DNA of 64,000 bases, taken from NCBI RefSeq assembly GCF_003076135.1, contig NZ_QDGZ01000008.1, positions 124,001-188,000 on the forward strand, given 5' to 3'. The notes under the pieces are model-generated. The model ran no database searches. It was not told where the DNA came from and was given only the letters and a program-made list of their open reading frames with translations. Within the stretch, counting starts at the first letter, position 1; every line of letters starts with the position of its first letter. Source of the DNA: Nocardioides gansuensis. GTDB lineage: Bacteria; Actinomycetota; Actinomycetes; Propionibacteriales; Nocardioidaceae. Position numbers and translations under genes: made by a program. Positions 25,899-33,576 of this stretch are shown piece by piece.

Positions 25899-25926
25899 TG
25901 AACGGTGGTCAGGTGAACGGCGTTCA
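25899..25926. promoter_or_regulatory. Two tandem BioQ-type operator boxes
   Basis: TGAACGGCGTTCA (25914-25926) is a perfect TGAAC-N3-GTTCA palindrome, and TGAACGGTGGTCA (25899-25911) is a one-mismatch copy 15 bp away. The pattern matches the 13-bp BioQ motif described in corynebacteria. TAGCCT on the minus strand (25927-25932) is a plausible -10 for bioY, which puts the boxes over the transcription start. Confidence 0.8.
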
Positions 25927-26010
25927 GGCTAGGCTGGCGGCGCCGTGCCGGTCAATCGGTCCGGCGTGTGGACAGCGTCACGACGAGCGGGCGGAACGGG
26001 AGGAGGCGCG

Positions 26011-26571
26011 ATGGCCTACCACCGCGGTGACGTCGTGGAGCGTGCCGTGGACGTCCTCGACCGCCACGGCCTGGCCTCGCTCACCATGCGGCGGCTCGGC
26101 AGCGAGCTCGGGGTCCAGCCCAGCGCGCTCTACCACCACTTCGCCAACAAGCAGACCCTGCTGGCGGAGGTGGCCGACGAGATCCTCGCACGGGGGCGTC
26201 GCGCCCGGGTCGCTCGTGACTGGGACGGTCGCGTCCTCGAGGTCTGTGGCGAGCTGCGCGACGCGATGCTGGCCTACCGCGACGGCGCCGACGTCGTCGC
26301 CACGGTGCACGCGTTCGGCCTCGGGGCGGCCGGCCCGGCCGACGAGCTTGAGGAGGTGCTCTCCGACGCCGGCTTCCCCGACGACCTCGTCGGGGTGGGC
26401 AGCCGCACACTCCTCCACTTCGTCTTCGGCCACACCGCCGAGGAGCAGATGGCGCTGCAGGCCGGCAGCGACGGCGCCATCGACGCACCGCCGCGCGAGA
26501 CCGCCGACTTCGAGCTCGGCCTCGCGCTGGTGCTCGACGGCCTGCGCTCGCGGCTCGCCGTGTCCCGGTGA
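26011..26571 (+). CDS. bioQ: TetR-family biotin regulator, BioQ-like
   Basis: A 186-residue TetR protein with HTH at about residues 20-50 (LTMRRLGSELGVQPSALYHHF). It is divergent from bioY with BioQ-type boxes between them; BioQ represses biotin genes in corynebacteria and mycobacteria. GGGAGGAGG just before the ATG at 26011 fixes the start. The name rests on context and operator match; the C-terminal domain also resembles the TetR/tetracycline-repressor C-terminal family. The stop is 1 bp from that of the convergent pentapeptide gene. Confidence 0.78.
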   Translation: MAYHRGDVVERAVDVLDRHGLASLTMRRLGSELGVQPSALYHHFANKQTLLAEVADEILARGRRARVARDWDGRVLEVCGELRDAMLAYRDGADVVATVHAFGLGAAGPADELEEVLSDAGFPDDLVGVGSRTLLHFVFGHTAEEQMALQAGSDGAIDAPPRETADFELGLALVLDGLRSRLAVSR

Positions 26572-26572
26572 C

Positions 26573-27181
26573 TCAGGCCGAGGTGTCGACGTCGGCGCCG
26601 TGCAGCTCTGCGAGGAGGACGGCACCGGACAGGTCGAGCCTGGTCCTCCGCAGGCGAGCCGCCGCCAGGTCGACCCCGTCGAGCGACGCGCCGCGCAGGT
26701 CGGCCTGACCGAGCTCGGTCTCGCGGAAGCTGGCCCGATCGAGCAGTGCGCCGCTGAGCGAGGCGTTGCGCAGGTCGCTCATCGACAGGTCGGCCTCGCG
26801 CAGGTCGACGCCGGAGAGGTCGACCTTCGCGAGGCTGGTCGACCTGATCGTGACGCCCAGCCACTGCCCCCCGCGCACGGTCAGCGGCCGCATCACGCAC
26901 TCGGCGAAGACCGAGCCGGAGAGCTTGCACCCGTCCAGCGTCGCGTCGAAGAAGTTGCAGCGCCTGAAGTCGCAGGTGATGAACGCGGTCGTGGTGTGCA
27001 CGCTCGCGTTGAGCTGGCAGTTGTGGAACGTGCAGTCCTCGAAGACGGCGCCGGACGTGGTGGCCTCGCTGAGGTCGACGCCGGTGAACGTGCAGCCGCT
27101 GAAGCGGGCGGCGCCGAGGTCGTCGCCATACCAGTCCTCGTCGCGGAACTGGCGCCCCTCGGCCTGCCGCGGCTCAGACAT
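26573..27181 (-). CDS. Pentapeptide repeat protein
   Basis: A 202-residue protein built almost wholly of A(D/N)LXX-type repeats, forming a right-handed quadrilateral beta-helix (for example CTFTGVDLSEATTSG, GVDLREADLSMSDLRNAS). Some members mimic DNA and protect gyrase; most have no assigned role. The gene overlaps the DUF2087 gene by 8 nt and ends a three-gene group with it and the M23 peptidase. No signal peptide is visible. Function is unknown. Confidence 0.87.
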   Translation of the reverse strand: MSEPRQAEGRQFRDEDWYGDDLGAARFSGCTFTGVDLSEATTSGAVFEDCTFHNCQLNASVHTTTAFITCDFRRCNFFDATLDGCKLSGSVFAECVMRPLTVRGGQWLGVTIRSTSLAKVDLSGVDLREADLSMSDLRNASLSGALLDRASFRETELGQADLRGASLDGVDLAAARLRRTRLDLSGAVLLAELHGADVDTSA

Positions 27182-27464
27182 CGACCGTCCCGCCGCTGCG
27201 CCAGTAGTGCCCTTCCTCCCGGGTGAGGAAGCCCTCCTCGACGAGGTAGCGGCGCAGGGCCGCGTAGTCCGGATGGAACCGGCCCAGCGTCTCGTTGACC
27301 TCCGACTCCGGGTAGGTGCGCCCCAGCTCGAAGGCCTGGCAGAGGTGGTCGAGCACCGCGCGCAGCTTGCTGTGCTTCGAGGGGATCGTGTGCAGGCTGC
27401 CGTCCGGGCGGACGAACTGCGCGACGATCCGCTGCGTCGCCTCGGGAAGGGGAGTCTGCCTCAT
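27174..27464 (-). CDS. DUF2087 domain protein
   Basis: A 96-residue protein that is one DUF2087 domain: GSLHTIPSKHSKLRAVLDHL, YPESEVNETLGRFHPDYAALRRYLVEEGFLTRE. The fold looks like a small winged helix and is sometimes found attached to regulators. The start at 27464 overlaps the M23 peptidase stop by 4 nt. Function is unknown; a regulatory or nucleic-acid-binding part is a guess from the helix pattern. Confidence 0.85.
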   Translation of the reverse strand: MRQTPLPEATQRIVAQFVRPDGSLHTIPSKHSKLRAVLDHLCQAFELGRTYPESEVNETLGRFHPDYAALRRYLVEEGFLTREEGHYWRSGGTVDV

Positions 27465-28015
27465 GACGCCGGCTCCAGGTCGAGGAACCGGATCGGGCGG
27501 CGCGCGGTCGACAGCCCGCCGCCGGCCGCGCGGACCTCGAAGTGGAGGTGGCAGCCGTCCGGCGCCCCCGAGTCGGACGCGTCGGCGATCGGGTCACCGC
27601 GCCGCACCCGGTCGCCCGGCTGCACGCGCACGCCGGCCGTGTGGCCGAGCAGGAAGTCCACGCCGAGCCGGCGGTTGCGGATCAGCACCGGGTCCGTGCC
27701 GTAGGCCGGGCCGAGGGAGTCGTGTGGCACGACGACCCCGCGCCGACCGGCGTACAACGTCGTGCCGCACGGCATCGCGTAGTCGACGCCGTGGTGGAAG
27801 CCGTGGCCGCGGTCGCAGCGCGGGTCGGGGGAGTAGTAGGGGGCTCGCGTGCAGCCGTAGCCGATCATCGTGCGGTGGCCGCCTTCCCACCACGGGGAGG
27901 CGTACGCCGCGGGGTCGCGGCTGTAGAACACCCACCGTGGGTCGTCTCCCGCCGCCGGTGCGGGTGCTGCCAGCGGCAGGAGCGCGGACAGGAGCGGTGC
28001 GACGAGACTGAACAC
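27461..28015 (-). CDS. Secreted M23-family peptidase (LytM fold)
   Basis: A 184-residue exported protein with a signal peptide (residues 1-22) and a LytM domain. HHGVDYA supplies the H-x3-D zinc pair and HLHFEV the H-x-H motif. M23 enzymes cut peptidoglycan cross-links. The segment TRAPYYSPDPRCDRGHGFHHG is a Cys-containing insertion before the active site. The GTG at 28015 lies 6 nt after TAGCGT (28022-28027, reverse strand), a leaderless start. It leads the overlapping group with DUF2087 and the pentapeptide protein. Confidence 0.85.
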   Translation of the reverse strand: MFSLVAPLLSALLPLAAPAPAAGDDPRWVFYSRDPAAYASPWWEGGHRTMIGYGCTRAPYYSPDPRCDRGHGFHHGVDYAMPCGTTLYAGRRGVVVPHDSLGPAYGTDPVLIRNRRLGVDFLLGHTAGVRVQPGDRVRRGDPIADASDSGAPDGCHLHFEVRAAGGGLSTARRPIRFLDLEPAS

Positions 28016-28052
28016 GAGCTCACGCTAACCGCTAGCCCCGACCAGTAGGGTC

Positions 28053-28700
28053 ATGGCCGTGATCGCGTCGCATGCCCACCGCTTCATCTTCACCAAGACT
28101 CGCAAGACGGCGGGCACCAGCGTCGAGATCGCCCTGTCGAAGGTGTGCGGCCCCGACGACATCATCACGCTCATCAGTCCCGAGGACGAGGAGCTGCGCA
28201 AGGCCTCCGGCGGCCGCGGACCGCAGAACTACGAGTCGCCGCCGCTGCCGCGCAAGGCGTTCAACCACATGAGCGCCCGGCTCGCCCGCGACGCGGTGGG
28301 CCCTACGGCGTGGCGCTCCTACTTCAAGTTCGCGATCGAACGGAACCCGTGGGACGCCGTCGTCTCGCTCTACTACTGGAAGTACAAGGACCGCCCCGAG
28401 CTTCCCGACTTCGAGGACTACGTCAACGAGGTCTGGATCGAGCAGCTGGCCAACAACAAGCGGATGTACCGCATCCGCGGCCGGATCGCGGTCGACCGGG
28501 TGCTGCGCTACGAGCGGCTCGCCGACGAGTTCGCCGAGGTCTGGGAGCACCTGGGCCTGCCGGGCAAGCCCGAGCTGCCTTACGCCAAGGGCCAGGCCCG
28601 CCCCGCCGGCCACTACCGCGACATCTACACCCCGGCCTCGCGCGAGCGGGTGCGCCAGGTCTTCGCCGACACGATCGAGGCCTTCGGCTACGAGTTCTGA
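28053..28700 (+). CDS. Sulfotransferase family protein
   Basis: A 215-residue cytoplasmic enzyme expected to transfer sulfate from PAPS. The 5'-phosphosulfate loop is FTKTRKTAGTSVE near residue 13, and the 3'-phosphate motif is FAIERNPWDAVVSLYYW. It resembles bacterial sulfotransferases acting on carbohydrate or lipid acceptors; acceptor unknown. TAGGGT (28046-28051) is 7 nt before the GTG at 28059, so the true start may be that GTG (MIASHAHRF) rather than the ATG at 28053. Its 3' end overlaps the convergent gene by 13 bp. Confidence 0.82.
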   Translation: MAVIASHAHRFIFTKTRKTAGTSVEIALSKVCGPDDIITLISPEDEELRKASGGRGPQNYESPPLPRKAFNHMSARLARDAVGPTAWRSYFKFAIERNPWDAVVSLYYWKYKDRPELPDFEDYVNEVWIEQLANNKRMYRIRGRIAVDRVLRYERLADEFAEVWEHLGLPGKPELPYAKGQARPAGHYRDIYTPASRERVRQVFADTIEAFGYEF

Positions 28701-29560
28701 GGCTCCGCAGCCTCGAGCAGGGTCTCGCAGGACTCGATGAGGCGCCGGCGCAGGGGAGCGCCGCGCTCGGCGAAAGTGCGCTGGGCGGCGGCGTACTGCT
28801 GCTTGCCCTCGGCGGTCTCGATGCGCACCGGCTCGAACCCGAGGTCGGCGAGGTCGTAGGGCGCGGCCCGCATGTCGAGGACGCGGATGTCGCGGGCGAG
28901 CTCGAAGCAGTCGGCCACCAGCTCGCTCGGCACCATCGGCGAGAGCCGGAAGGCGTGCTTGTAGAGGTCCATCCCGGCGTGCAGGCAGGCGGGCTGCTCG
29001 TACGCCGCGCGGTCGTCGCGGCCGGGCGACAGCACGTTGAGCGGGCGGGCTGTCGGGGTGAAGAAGCGGTAGGCGTCGAAGTGGCTGCAGGCGATCCGGT
29101 GCGACTCGACGACCTGGTCGGTGCCCGCGGCGCCCAGCCGCAGTGGCCAGGGGTGGCGGATCTCGTCGGCGCGGTGCACCATCGCCCACTCGTGGAGGCC
29201 GAAGCAGCCGAGGTGGGGCTGGCGGCCCTCCGTCGCGACCAGGAGGGCGTGGGTCTGCGCAACCAACGTTCGTTGCGCCGCGACGTACGCCCCGGAGACG
29301 GCGCCGCCCGCGTAGCCCTTCGCCCCGTCGTACTCCGGCGCGTCCTCGAGCACCACTCCGAAGCCGGGATGCCAGCGGCGCAGCTGGGCGGGCCGGTGGG
29401 AGTAGTAGGTGAAGAGGAAGTCGTGGACCGGGTGCTTCACCCCGTCGCGGCGCCGGGAGAGGTGCTCGCTGACGAGCGCGTCGACCCGCGCCTCGTGCGC
29501 GGCCGCCCGGGCGCGCCACGTCTCCCGAGCAAGCGAGGTCTCCCGGCAAAGTGATTGCAC
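28688..29560 (-). CDS. Protein of the family annotated as 3-methyladenine DNA glycosylase
   Basis: A 290-residue protein with conserved blocks KHPVHDFLFTYYSHRPAQL, LGCFGLHEWAMVHRADEIRHPWPLRLG, and HFDAYRFFTPTARPLN. The actinobacterial family carries the glycosylase name in annotation, but I see no helix-hairpin-helix or AAG-fold motif, so the biochemical role is uncertain; abundant His and Asp residues could suit a metal enzyme. The GTG at 29560 is 7 nt after TAGCCT (29568-29573, reverse strand). Confidence 0.6.
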   Translation of the reverse strand: MQSLCRETSLARETWRARAAAHEARVDALVSEHLSRRRDGVKHPVHDFLFTYYSHRPAQLRRWHPGFGVVLEDAPEYDGAKGYAGGAVSGAYVAAQRTLVAQTHALLVATEGRQPHLGCFGLHEWAMVHRADEIRHPWPLRLGAAGTDQVVESHRIACSHFDAYRFFTPTARPLNVLSPGRDDRAAYEQPACLHAGMDLYKHAFRLSPMVPSELVADCFELARDIRVLDMRAAPYDLADLGFEPVRIETAEGKQQYAAAQRTFAERGAPLRRRLIESCETLLEAAEPQNS

Positions 29561-29589
29561 CGACCCAAGGCTAGTGCCAGCCTCGGCGC

Positions 29590-29991
29590 ATGACCGTGGC
29601 GATGCACAACGTGACCTTCGACTGCGCCGACGCGCGCAAGCTCGCCGACTTCTGGGCGGCGATGCTGGGGTGGAGCGTCTTCTACGACGACGACCCCGAG
29701 GTCGTCGTCGCGCCGGCCTACCCGCACCTCGGCACCGGGCTGCTCTTCATCCCGGTGCCGGAGGGCAAGACCGTGAAGAACCGCGTGCACCTCGACCTGT
29801 CGCCGACCGACTGCACCCGCGACGAGCAGGTGGAGAGGGCACGCGAGCTGGGCGCCACCGTCGTGGGCGACCACCGCAACGAGGACGGCACCGGCTGGGT
29901 GACGATGGCGGACCCGGAGGGCAACGAGTTCTGCGTCGAGCGGGGCGCCCTGGAGCGACAGCCCGTGCGGGGTGCCTTCCGGATCGGGTGA
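29590..29991 (+). CDS. VOC family protein (glyoxalase/dioxygenase superfamily)
   Basis: A 133-residue protein with one vicinal-oxygen-chelate module: MHNVTFDCADARKLADFWAAMLGW at the N-terminus and GTGWVTMADPEGNEFCVER at the C-terminus. This is the common short actinobacterial type. Metal ligands probably include the His in the first strand and the Glu of NEFCV. Substrate unknown. It is 29 bp upstream of the FAH gene, which has its own promoter element. Confidence 0.85.
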   Translation: MTVAMHNVTFDCADARKLADFWAAMLGWSVFYDDDPEVVVAPAYPHLGTGLLFIPVPEGKTVKNRVHLDLSPTDCTRDEQVERARELGATVVGDHRNEDGTGWVTMADPEGNEFCVERGALERQPVRGAFRIG

Positions 29992-30007
29992 GGCAGGGGC
30001 CGCCCGA

Positions 30008-30013
30008 TAGGGT
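30008..30013 (+). promoter_or_regulatory. -10 hexamer TAGGGT of leaderless promoter for the FAH-family gene
   Basis: TAGGGT is followed by 7 nt and the GTG start at 30021. With no ribosome-binding sequence, this supports the GTG start and a leaderless mRNA for the FAH-gltX unit. Confidence 0.5.
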
Positions 30014-30020
30014 CGGGGCC

Positions 30021-30830
30021 GTGCGCATCTGCAGGTTCACCACTGGCGAGGAACCCTCCTACGGCGTCCTGACGGGCGAGCTCGACGACTACGGCCAGCC
30101 GGCCGAGGACGCGGCGATCGTGGCCCTCGCGGGCGACCCGCTCTATGTCGGCATCAGGCTGCTCGAGCAGCAGCACAAGGTCGAGGACGTCCGGCTGCTC
30201 GCCCCGGTGCTGCCGCGGAGCAAGGTGGTCGGCATCGGCCGCAACTACGCCGCGCACGCGGCCGAGCTGGGCCACGACCTGCCGAGCGAGCCGCTGATGT
30301 TCCTCAAGCCCAACACCAGCGTGGTGGGCCCGGGCGACCCGATCTACTACCCGACCCAGACCCAGGACCTCCACTACGAGGGCGAGCTCGCCGTCGTCAT
30401 CGGCCGCATCTGCCGCGACGTCCCGCCGGAGCAGGCGACCGACGTCATCCACGGCTACACGATCGCCAACGACGTCACCGCGCGCGACCTGCAGAAGTCG
30501 GACGTGCAGTTCACCCGCGCCAAGGGCTTCGACTCGTTCTGCCCGCTCGGCCCGTGGATCGAGACCGACCTCGACCCGCAGGCGTTCCTCGACGGGGTGA
30601 GCGTGCAGACGCACCTCAACGGCGACCTGGTGCAGGACGGCAACACCCGCGACATGGTCTTCGACATCCCGACCCTGGTGGCCCACGTCTCCAGCGTGAT
30701 GACGCTGCTGCCCGGCGACGTCATCCTCACCGGCACCCCCGAGGGCGTCGGTCCCATGCAGGTCGACGACGAGATCGAGATCTCGATCGCCGGCCTCGGC
30801 ACTCTCACGAACAAGGTGGCACAGCGTTGA
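30021..30830 (+). CDS. Fumarylacetoacetate hydrolase family protein
   Basis: A 269-residue FAH-fold hydrolase or decarboxylase. The core includes VVGIGRNYAAHAAELG, the metal-binding HYEGELAVVIGR (two Glu) and GYTIANDVTARDLQ with the Asp ligand. LTGTPEGVGPM near the C-terminus is typical of YcgM/HpcE-like proteins acting on acylpyruvates or oxaloacetate. Its position directly before gltX is common in actinobacteria and says little about substrate. The stop overlaps the gltX TTG start. Confidence 0.88.
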   Translation: MRICRFTTGEEPSYGVLTGELDDYGQPAEDAAIVALAGDPLYVGIRLLEQQHKVEDVRLLAPVLPRSKVVGIGRNYAAHAAELGHDLPSEPLMFLKPNTSVVGPGDPIYYPTQTQDLHYEGELAVVIGRICRDVPPEQATDVIHGYTIANDVTARDLQKSDVQFTRAKGFDSFCPLGPWIETDLDPQAFLDGVSVQTHLNGDLVQDGNTRDMVFDIPTLVAHVSSVMTLLPGDVILTGTPEGVGPMQVDDEIEISIAGLGTLTNKVAQR

Positions 30831-32272
30831 GCAACGTCCGCGTCCGTTTCTGTCCGTCACCCACCGGCTCGCCGCACGTCGGCTTCGCCCGCACGGCCCT
30901 CTACAACTGGGCGTTCGCCCGCCACCACGGCGGCACCTTCGTCTTCCGGATCGAGGACACCGACAAGGAGCGCAGCACCGAGGAGTCCTACGACTCCATG
31001 ATCGGCGCCATGCAGTGGCTCGGCATGGACTGGGACGAGGGTCCGCTCAAGGGCGGCAACCACGGCCCCTACCGCCAGTCCGAGCGCGAGGACCTCTACC
31101 GCGACGTCCTCGCCAGGCTGGCGGAGTCGAAGTACACCTACGACTGCTTCTGCACGACCGACGAGGTCACCGAGCGCCGCAAGGCCGCAGGCTCCAAGGT
31201 GCAGGGGTACGACGGGTTCTGCCGCGAGCTCTCGTCCGAGCAGCGGGGCGCGTTCGAGGCTGAGGGACGGTCGTCCGTCGTCCGCTTCCGGATGCCCGAC
31301 GGCTCGGTCAGCTGGAACGACCTGGTCCGCGGCGAGATCACCTTCGAGACCGAGTTCGTGCCCGACTTCGCGCTCTGCCGGGCGAATGGTGACCCGCTCT
31401 ACACCCTCGTCAACCCGGTCGACGACGCGCTGATGCGGATCACCCACGTGCTGCGTGGCGAGGACCTGCTTTCGAGCACACCGCGGCAGATCCCGCTGCA
31501 CCAGGCGCTCGTCGACCTGGGCGTCTCCGAGGCGGTGCCGGAGTTCGGCCACCTGCCGCTGGTCATGGGGGAGGGCAGCAAGAAGCTGTCCAAGCGCGAC
31601 CCCGAGGCCCACCTGTTCATGTACCGCGACCAGGGCTTCCTCCCCGAGGGGGTGCTCAACTACCTCGCGCTCCTCGGCTGGGCGATCGCGGCCGACCGCG
31701 ACGTCTTCACCCTCGAGGAGATGGTGGAGAAGTTCGACATCGCCGACGTCAACCCCAACCCGGCGCGCTTCGACCTCAAGAAGGCCGAGGCGATCAACGC
31801 CGCCCACATGCGGATGCTGCCGCTGGACGAGATCACCGAGCGGGTGCTGCCGTTCCTCGAGGCCGCCGGGGTGATGGACCCGAAGAACCTCGCCGACCGC
31901 CAGCTGCTCGACCAGGCGATGCCGCTGGTGGGGGAGCGGATCAACAAGCTCACCGAGGCGCCTCCCATGCTCGGCTTCCTGTTCGCCGACGAGACCTCCT
32001 TCGTCCGGGTCGACGAGATCGACGACGCGGGCCGCGACGTCGTGCGCGCGGCGTACGACGCACTGTCGGGGCTGCACGGCTGGAGCACCGGGGAGATCGA
32101 GGAGGCGCTGCGCACCGCGCTGGTCGACGGGCTGGGGCTCAAGCCGCGCCACGCCTTCGGGCCGGTGCGGATCGCGATCTCGGGCCGCAAGGTGAGCCCG
32201 CCGCTGTTCGAGTCGATGGAGCTCCTCGGCCGCGACCGGTCGCTGGCGCGCCTGCAGTCGGCGCTGGGCTGA
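30827..32272 (+). CDS. gltX: Glutamyl-tRNA synthetase
   Basis: A 481-residue class I synthetase charging tRNA-Glu (and, where GatCAB is used, tRNA-Gln). The ATP motif is SPTGSPHVG in place of HIGH, and the second signature is KKLSKRD. The C-terminal alpha-helical anticodon-binding part contains FDLKKAEAINAAH. The start is the TTG at 30827, overlapping the FAH stop as TTGA; no in-frame ATG or GTG precedes RVRFCPSPTG, so a rare TTG start is needed. Both tRNA-Gln and tRNA-Glu genes lie about 1 kb downstream. Confidence 0.97.
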   Translation: MSNVRVRFCPSPTGSPHVGFARTALYNWAFARHHGGTFVFRIEDTDKERSTEESYDSMIGAMQWLGMDWDEGPLKGGNHGPYRQSEREDLYRDVLARLAESKYTYDCFCTTDEVTERRKAAGSKVQGYDGFCRELSSEQRGAFEAEGRSSVVRFRMPDGSVSWNDLVRGEITFETEFVPDFALCRANGDPLYTLVNPVDDALMRITHVLRGEDLLSSTPRQIPLHQALVDLGVSEAVPEFGHLPLVMGEGSKKLSKRDPEAHLFMYRDQGFLPEGVLNYLALLGWAIAADRDVFTLEEMVEKFDIADVNPNPARFDLKKAEAINAAHMRMLPLDEITERVLPFLEAAGVMDPKNLADRQLLDQAMPLVGERINKLTEAPPMLGFLFADETSFVRVDEIDDAGRDVVRAAYDALSGLHGWSTGEIEEALRTALVDGLGLKPRHAFGPVRIAISGRKVSPPLFESMELLGRDRSLARLQSALG

Positions 32273-32278
32273 CGTCCC

Positions 32279-33211
32279 GTGAGGGGGCTCGCGTACCACG
32301 AGCTGCACCAGGCGGGGCGGCCCGGCTGGTGGCGGCCGCTGATCGGCACGCTGCTGCTCGGCTTCCTCACCCTCGGGGTCGCGCCGCTCTTCTGGCAGGC
32401 CGCCTACGCGTTCTACCTGGCCGCCACCGGGCAGCCGGTGCTCGACGGCCTCGACCGGATCCTCGACCTCTCCCGCCCGACGCCGGCCTCGCTGGCGCTG
32501 CTCAACCTGGTGCTCGCGTCGTCGATCCCGGCCGCGTGGCTGGTCAACCGGTGGCTGCACGGGATCCCGCCGCGGTGGCTGTCGTCGGTGCGGCCGCGGA
32601 TCAGGTGGCGCTTCTTCGTCAGGTGCATCGGGCTATCCGTGGTGGCGCTGGTCGCGACCGTGATCGTCAGCACGCTGCTGCCGCAGCAGGGCGGCACCGA
32701 GCTGGCGAGCGAGCCCAACGAGTTCACCCGCACGATCCGTGACTTCCTGCTGGTTGTGGTGCTGCTGACACCGTTGCAGGCGGCAGGGGAGGAGTACGCG
32801 TTCCGCGGCTACCTGACCCAGGCGTTCGGCGGGCTCACCCGGAGCCGGATCGTCGCCGTGCTGGTGCCTGCCGTGCTGTTCGCGCTCGCCCACGGGGCGC
32901 AGGACCCGCCGATCTTCGTCGACCGGCTGGCCTTCGGCATCGTCGCCGGCGTGCTCGTGATCCGCACCGGAGGACTCGAGGCCGGCATCGCGATGCACGT
33001 GCTCAACAACTTCCTGGCCTTCGGGCTGGCGCTCACCTTCACCGACATGGGCAGCGCCCTCAACCCGACCGGCGGGTCCTGGTGGAGCATCCCCGCGACG
33101 CTCACCCAGTCGCTCGTCTACCTGTGGCTAGCCACCCGTGCAGCCGACCGGATGGGCCTCTCGGCCACCACGTCAGGGGCCGTTTTGGAGCCCCCACGGC
33201 CTCGCGTGTAG
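32279..33211 (+). CDS. CPBP family intramembrane metalloprotease (CAAX/Rce1-like)
   Basis: A 310-residue membrane protein with about seven or eight helices. The active-site motifs are GEEYAFRG (Glu171-Glu172), FALAHG and HVLNNF, i.e. EExxxR, FxxxH and HxxxN/B in order. In eukaryotes such enzymes cut prenylated proteins; in bacteria they serve in bacteriocin immunity or signalling. GTG start at 32279, 6 bp after gltX. A promoter for the tRNAs overlaps its last codons. Confidence 0.88.
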   Translation: MRGLAYHELHQAGRPGWWRPLIGTLLLGFLTLGVAPLFWQAAYAFYLAATGQPVLDGLDRILDLSRPTPASLALLNLVLASSIPAAWLVNRWLHGIPPRWLSSVRPRIRWRFFVRCIGLSVVALVATVIVSTLLPQQGGTELASEPNEFTRTIRDFLLVVVLLTPLQAAGEEYAFRGYLTQAFGGLTRSRIVAVLVPAVLFALAHGAQDPPIFVDRLAFGIVAGVLVIRTGGLEAGIAMHVLNNFLAFGLALTFTDMGSALNPTGGSWWSIPATLTQSLVYLWLATRAADRMGLSATTSGAVLEPPRPRV

Positions 33212-33214
33212 AGT
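33185..33214 (+). promoter_or_regulatory. Promoter of tRNA-Gln gene
   Basis: TTGGAG (33185-33190), 18-bp spacer, TAGAGT (33209-33214). It overlaps the end of the CPBP gene and lies 70 bp before the tRNA. Confidence 0.5.
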
Positions 33215-33284
33215 CCCTCCTCGGCTCCGTGAGGGGCCACAAGGTCATCGAGACGGCCGTTTACGGCCCGGATCGATACCCCCT

Positions 33285-33356
33285 TGGGGTATGGTGTAAT
33301 TGGCAGCACGACTGATTCTGGTTCAGTTAGTCTAGGTTCGAGTCCTAGTACCCCAG
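33285..33356 (+). tRNA. tRNA-Gln (CTG anticodon)
   Basis: A 72-nt cloverleaf. The acceptor stem is TGGGGTA/TACCCCA with discriminator G. The anticodon arm is ACTGA-TTCTGGT-TCAGT with CTG at 33318-33320. The T arm carries GGTTCGAGTCC. CCA is not encoded. Confidence 0.97.
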
Positions 33357-33360
33357 CGAG

Positions 33361-33382
33361 TCCGGGCAGCCGCCCGGATTTG
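33361..33382 (+). terminator. Hairpin downstream of tRNA-Gln
   Basis: TCCGGGC (33361-33367) pairs with GCCCGGA (33372-33378) around AGCC and is followed by TTT. It separates the two tRNA genes. Confidence 0.55.
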
Positions 33383-33408
33383 GTGCGAAACCCCTGGTTC
33401 GCTAGAGT
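33380..33408 (+). promoter_or_regulatory. Promoter of tRNA-Glu gene
   Basis: TTGGTG (33380-33385), 17-bp spacer, TAGAGT (33403-33408), with the same -10 hexamer as the tRNA-Gln promoter, 45 bp before the tRNA. Confidence 0.6.
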
Positions 33409-33452
33409 TTCGCCCGCTGATCACCGCCGCGATGTGGTGAGAAGCAAGGCAA

Positions 33453-33525
33453 GCCCCCGTTGTGTAGCGGCCTAGCACGTCGCCCTCTCAAGGCGGTAGC
33501 GCCGGTTCGAATCCGGTCGGGGGTA
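33453..33525 (+). tRNA. tRNA-Glu (CTC anticodon)
   Basis: A 73-nt cloverleaf. The acceptor is GCCCCCG/CGGGGGT with a G-U first pair and discriminator A, as usual for actinobacterial tRNA-Glu. The anticodon loop CTCTCAA carries CTC, and the T arm is intact. Its 3' part (from 33487) is duplicated at 52417, marking it as an integration target. CCA is not encoded. Confidence 0.97.
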
Positions 33526-33537
33526 CAAGGCGAAGAA
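33487..33537 (+). repeat. Left attachment-site repeat (tRNA-Glu 3' half)
   Basis: 51 bp running from the anticodon loop of tRNA-Glu to 12 bp past the tRNA end (through ACAAGGCGAAGAA). Identical to 52417-52467; the flanks differ immediately outside on both sides. Confidence 0.93.
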
Positions 33538-33576
33538 AAGGGCCCTGACCAGCGGAAACGCTGGATCGGGGCCCTT
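33538..33576 (+). terminator. Terminator after tRNA-Glu
   Basis: AAGGGCC (33538-33544) pairs with GGCCCTT (33570-33576). A second stem, CCAGCG/CGCTGG (33549-33564), is capped by a GAAA tetraloop. It lies just inside the island. Confidence 0.7.

Noticed and set aside
33472..33540. Peptide resembling PDSNRRYRLE antisense to tRNA-Glu and again antisense to the right repeat
   Set aside because: It is translation of the tRNA 3' half on the opposite strand, a known source of spurious proteins.
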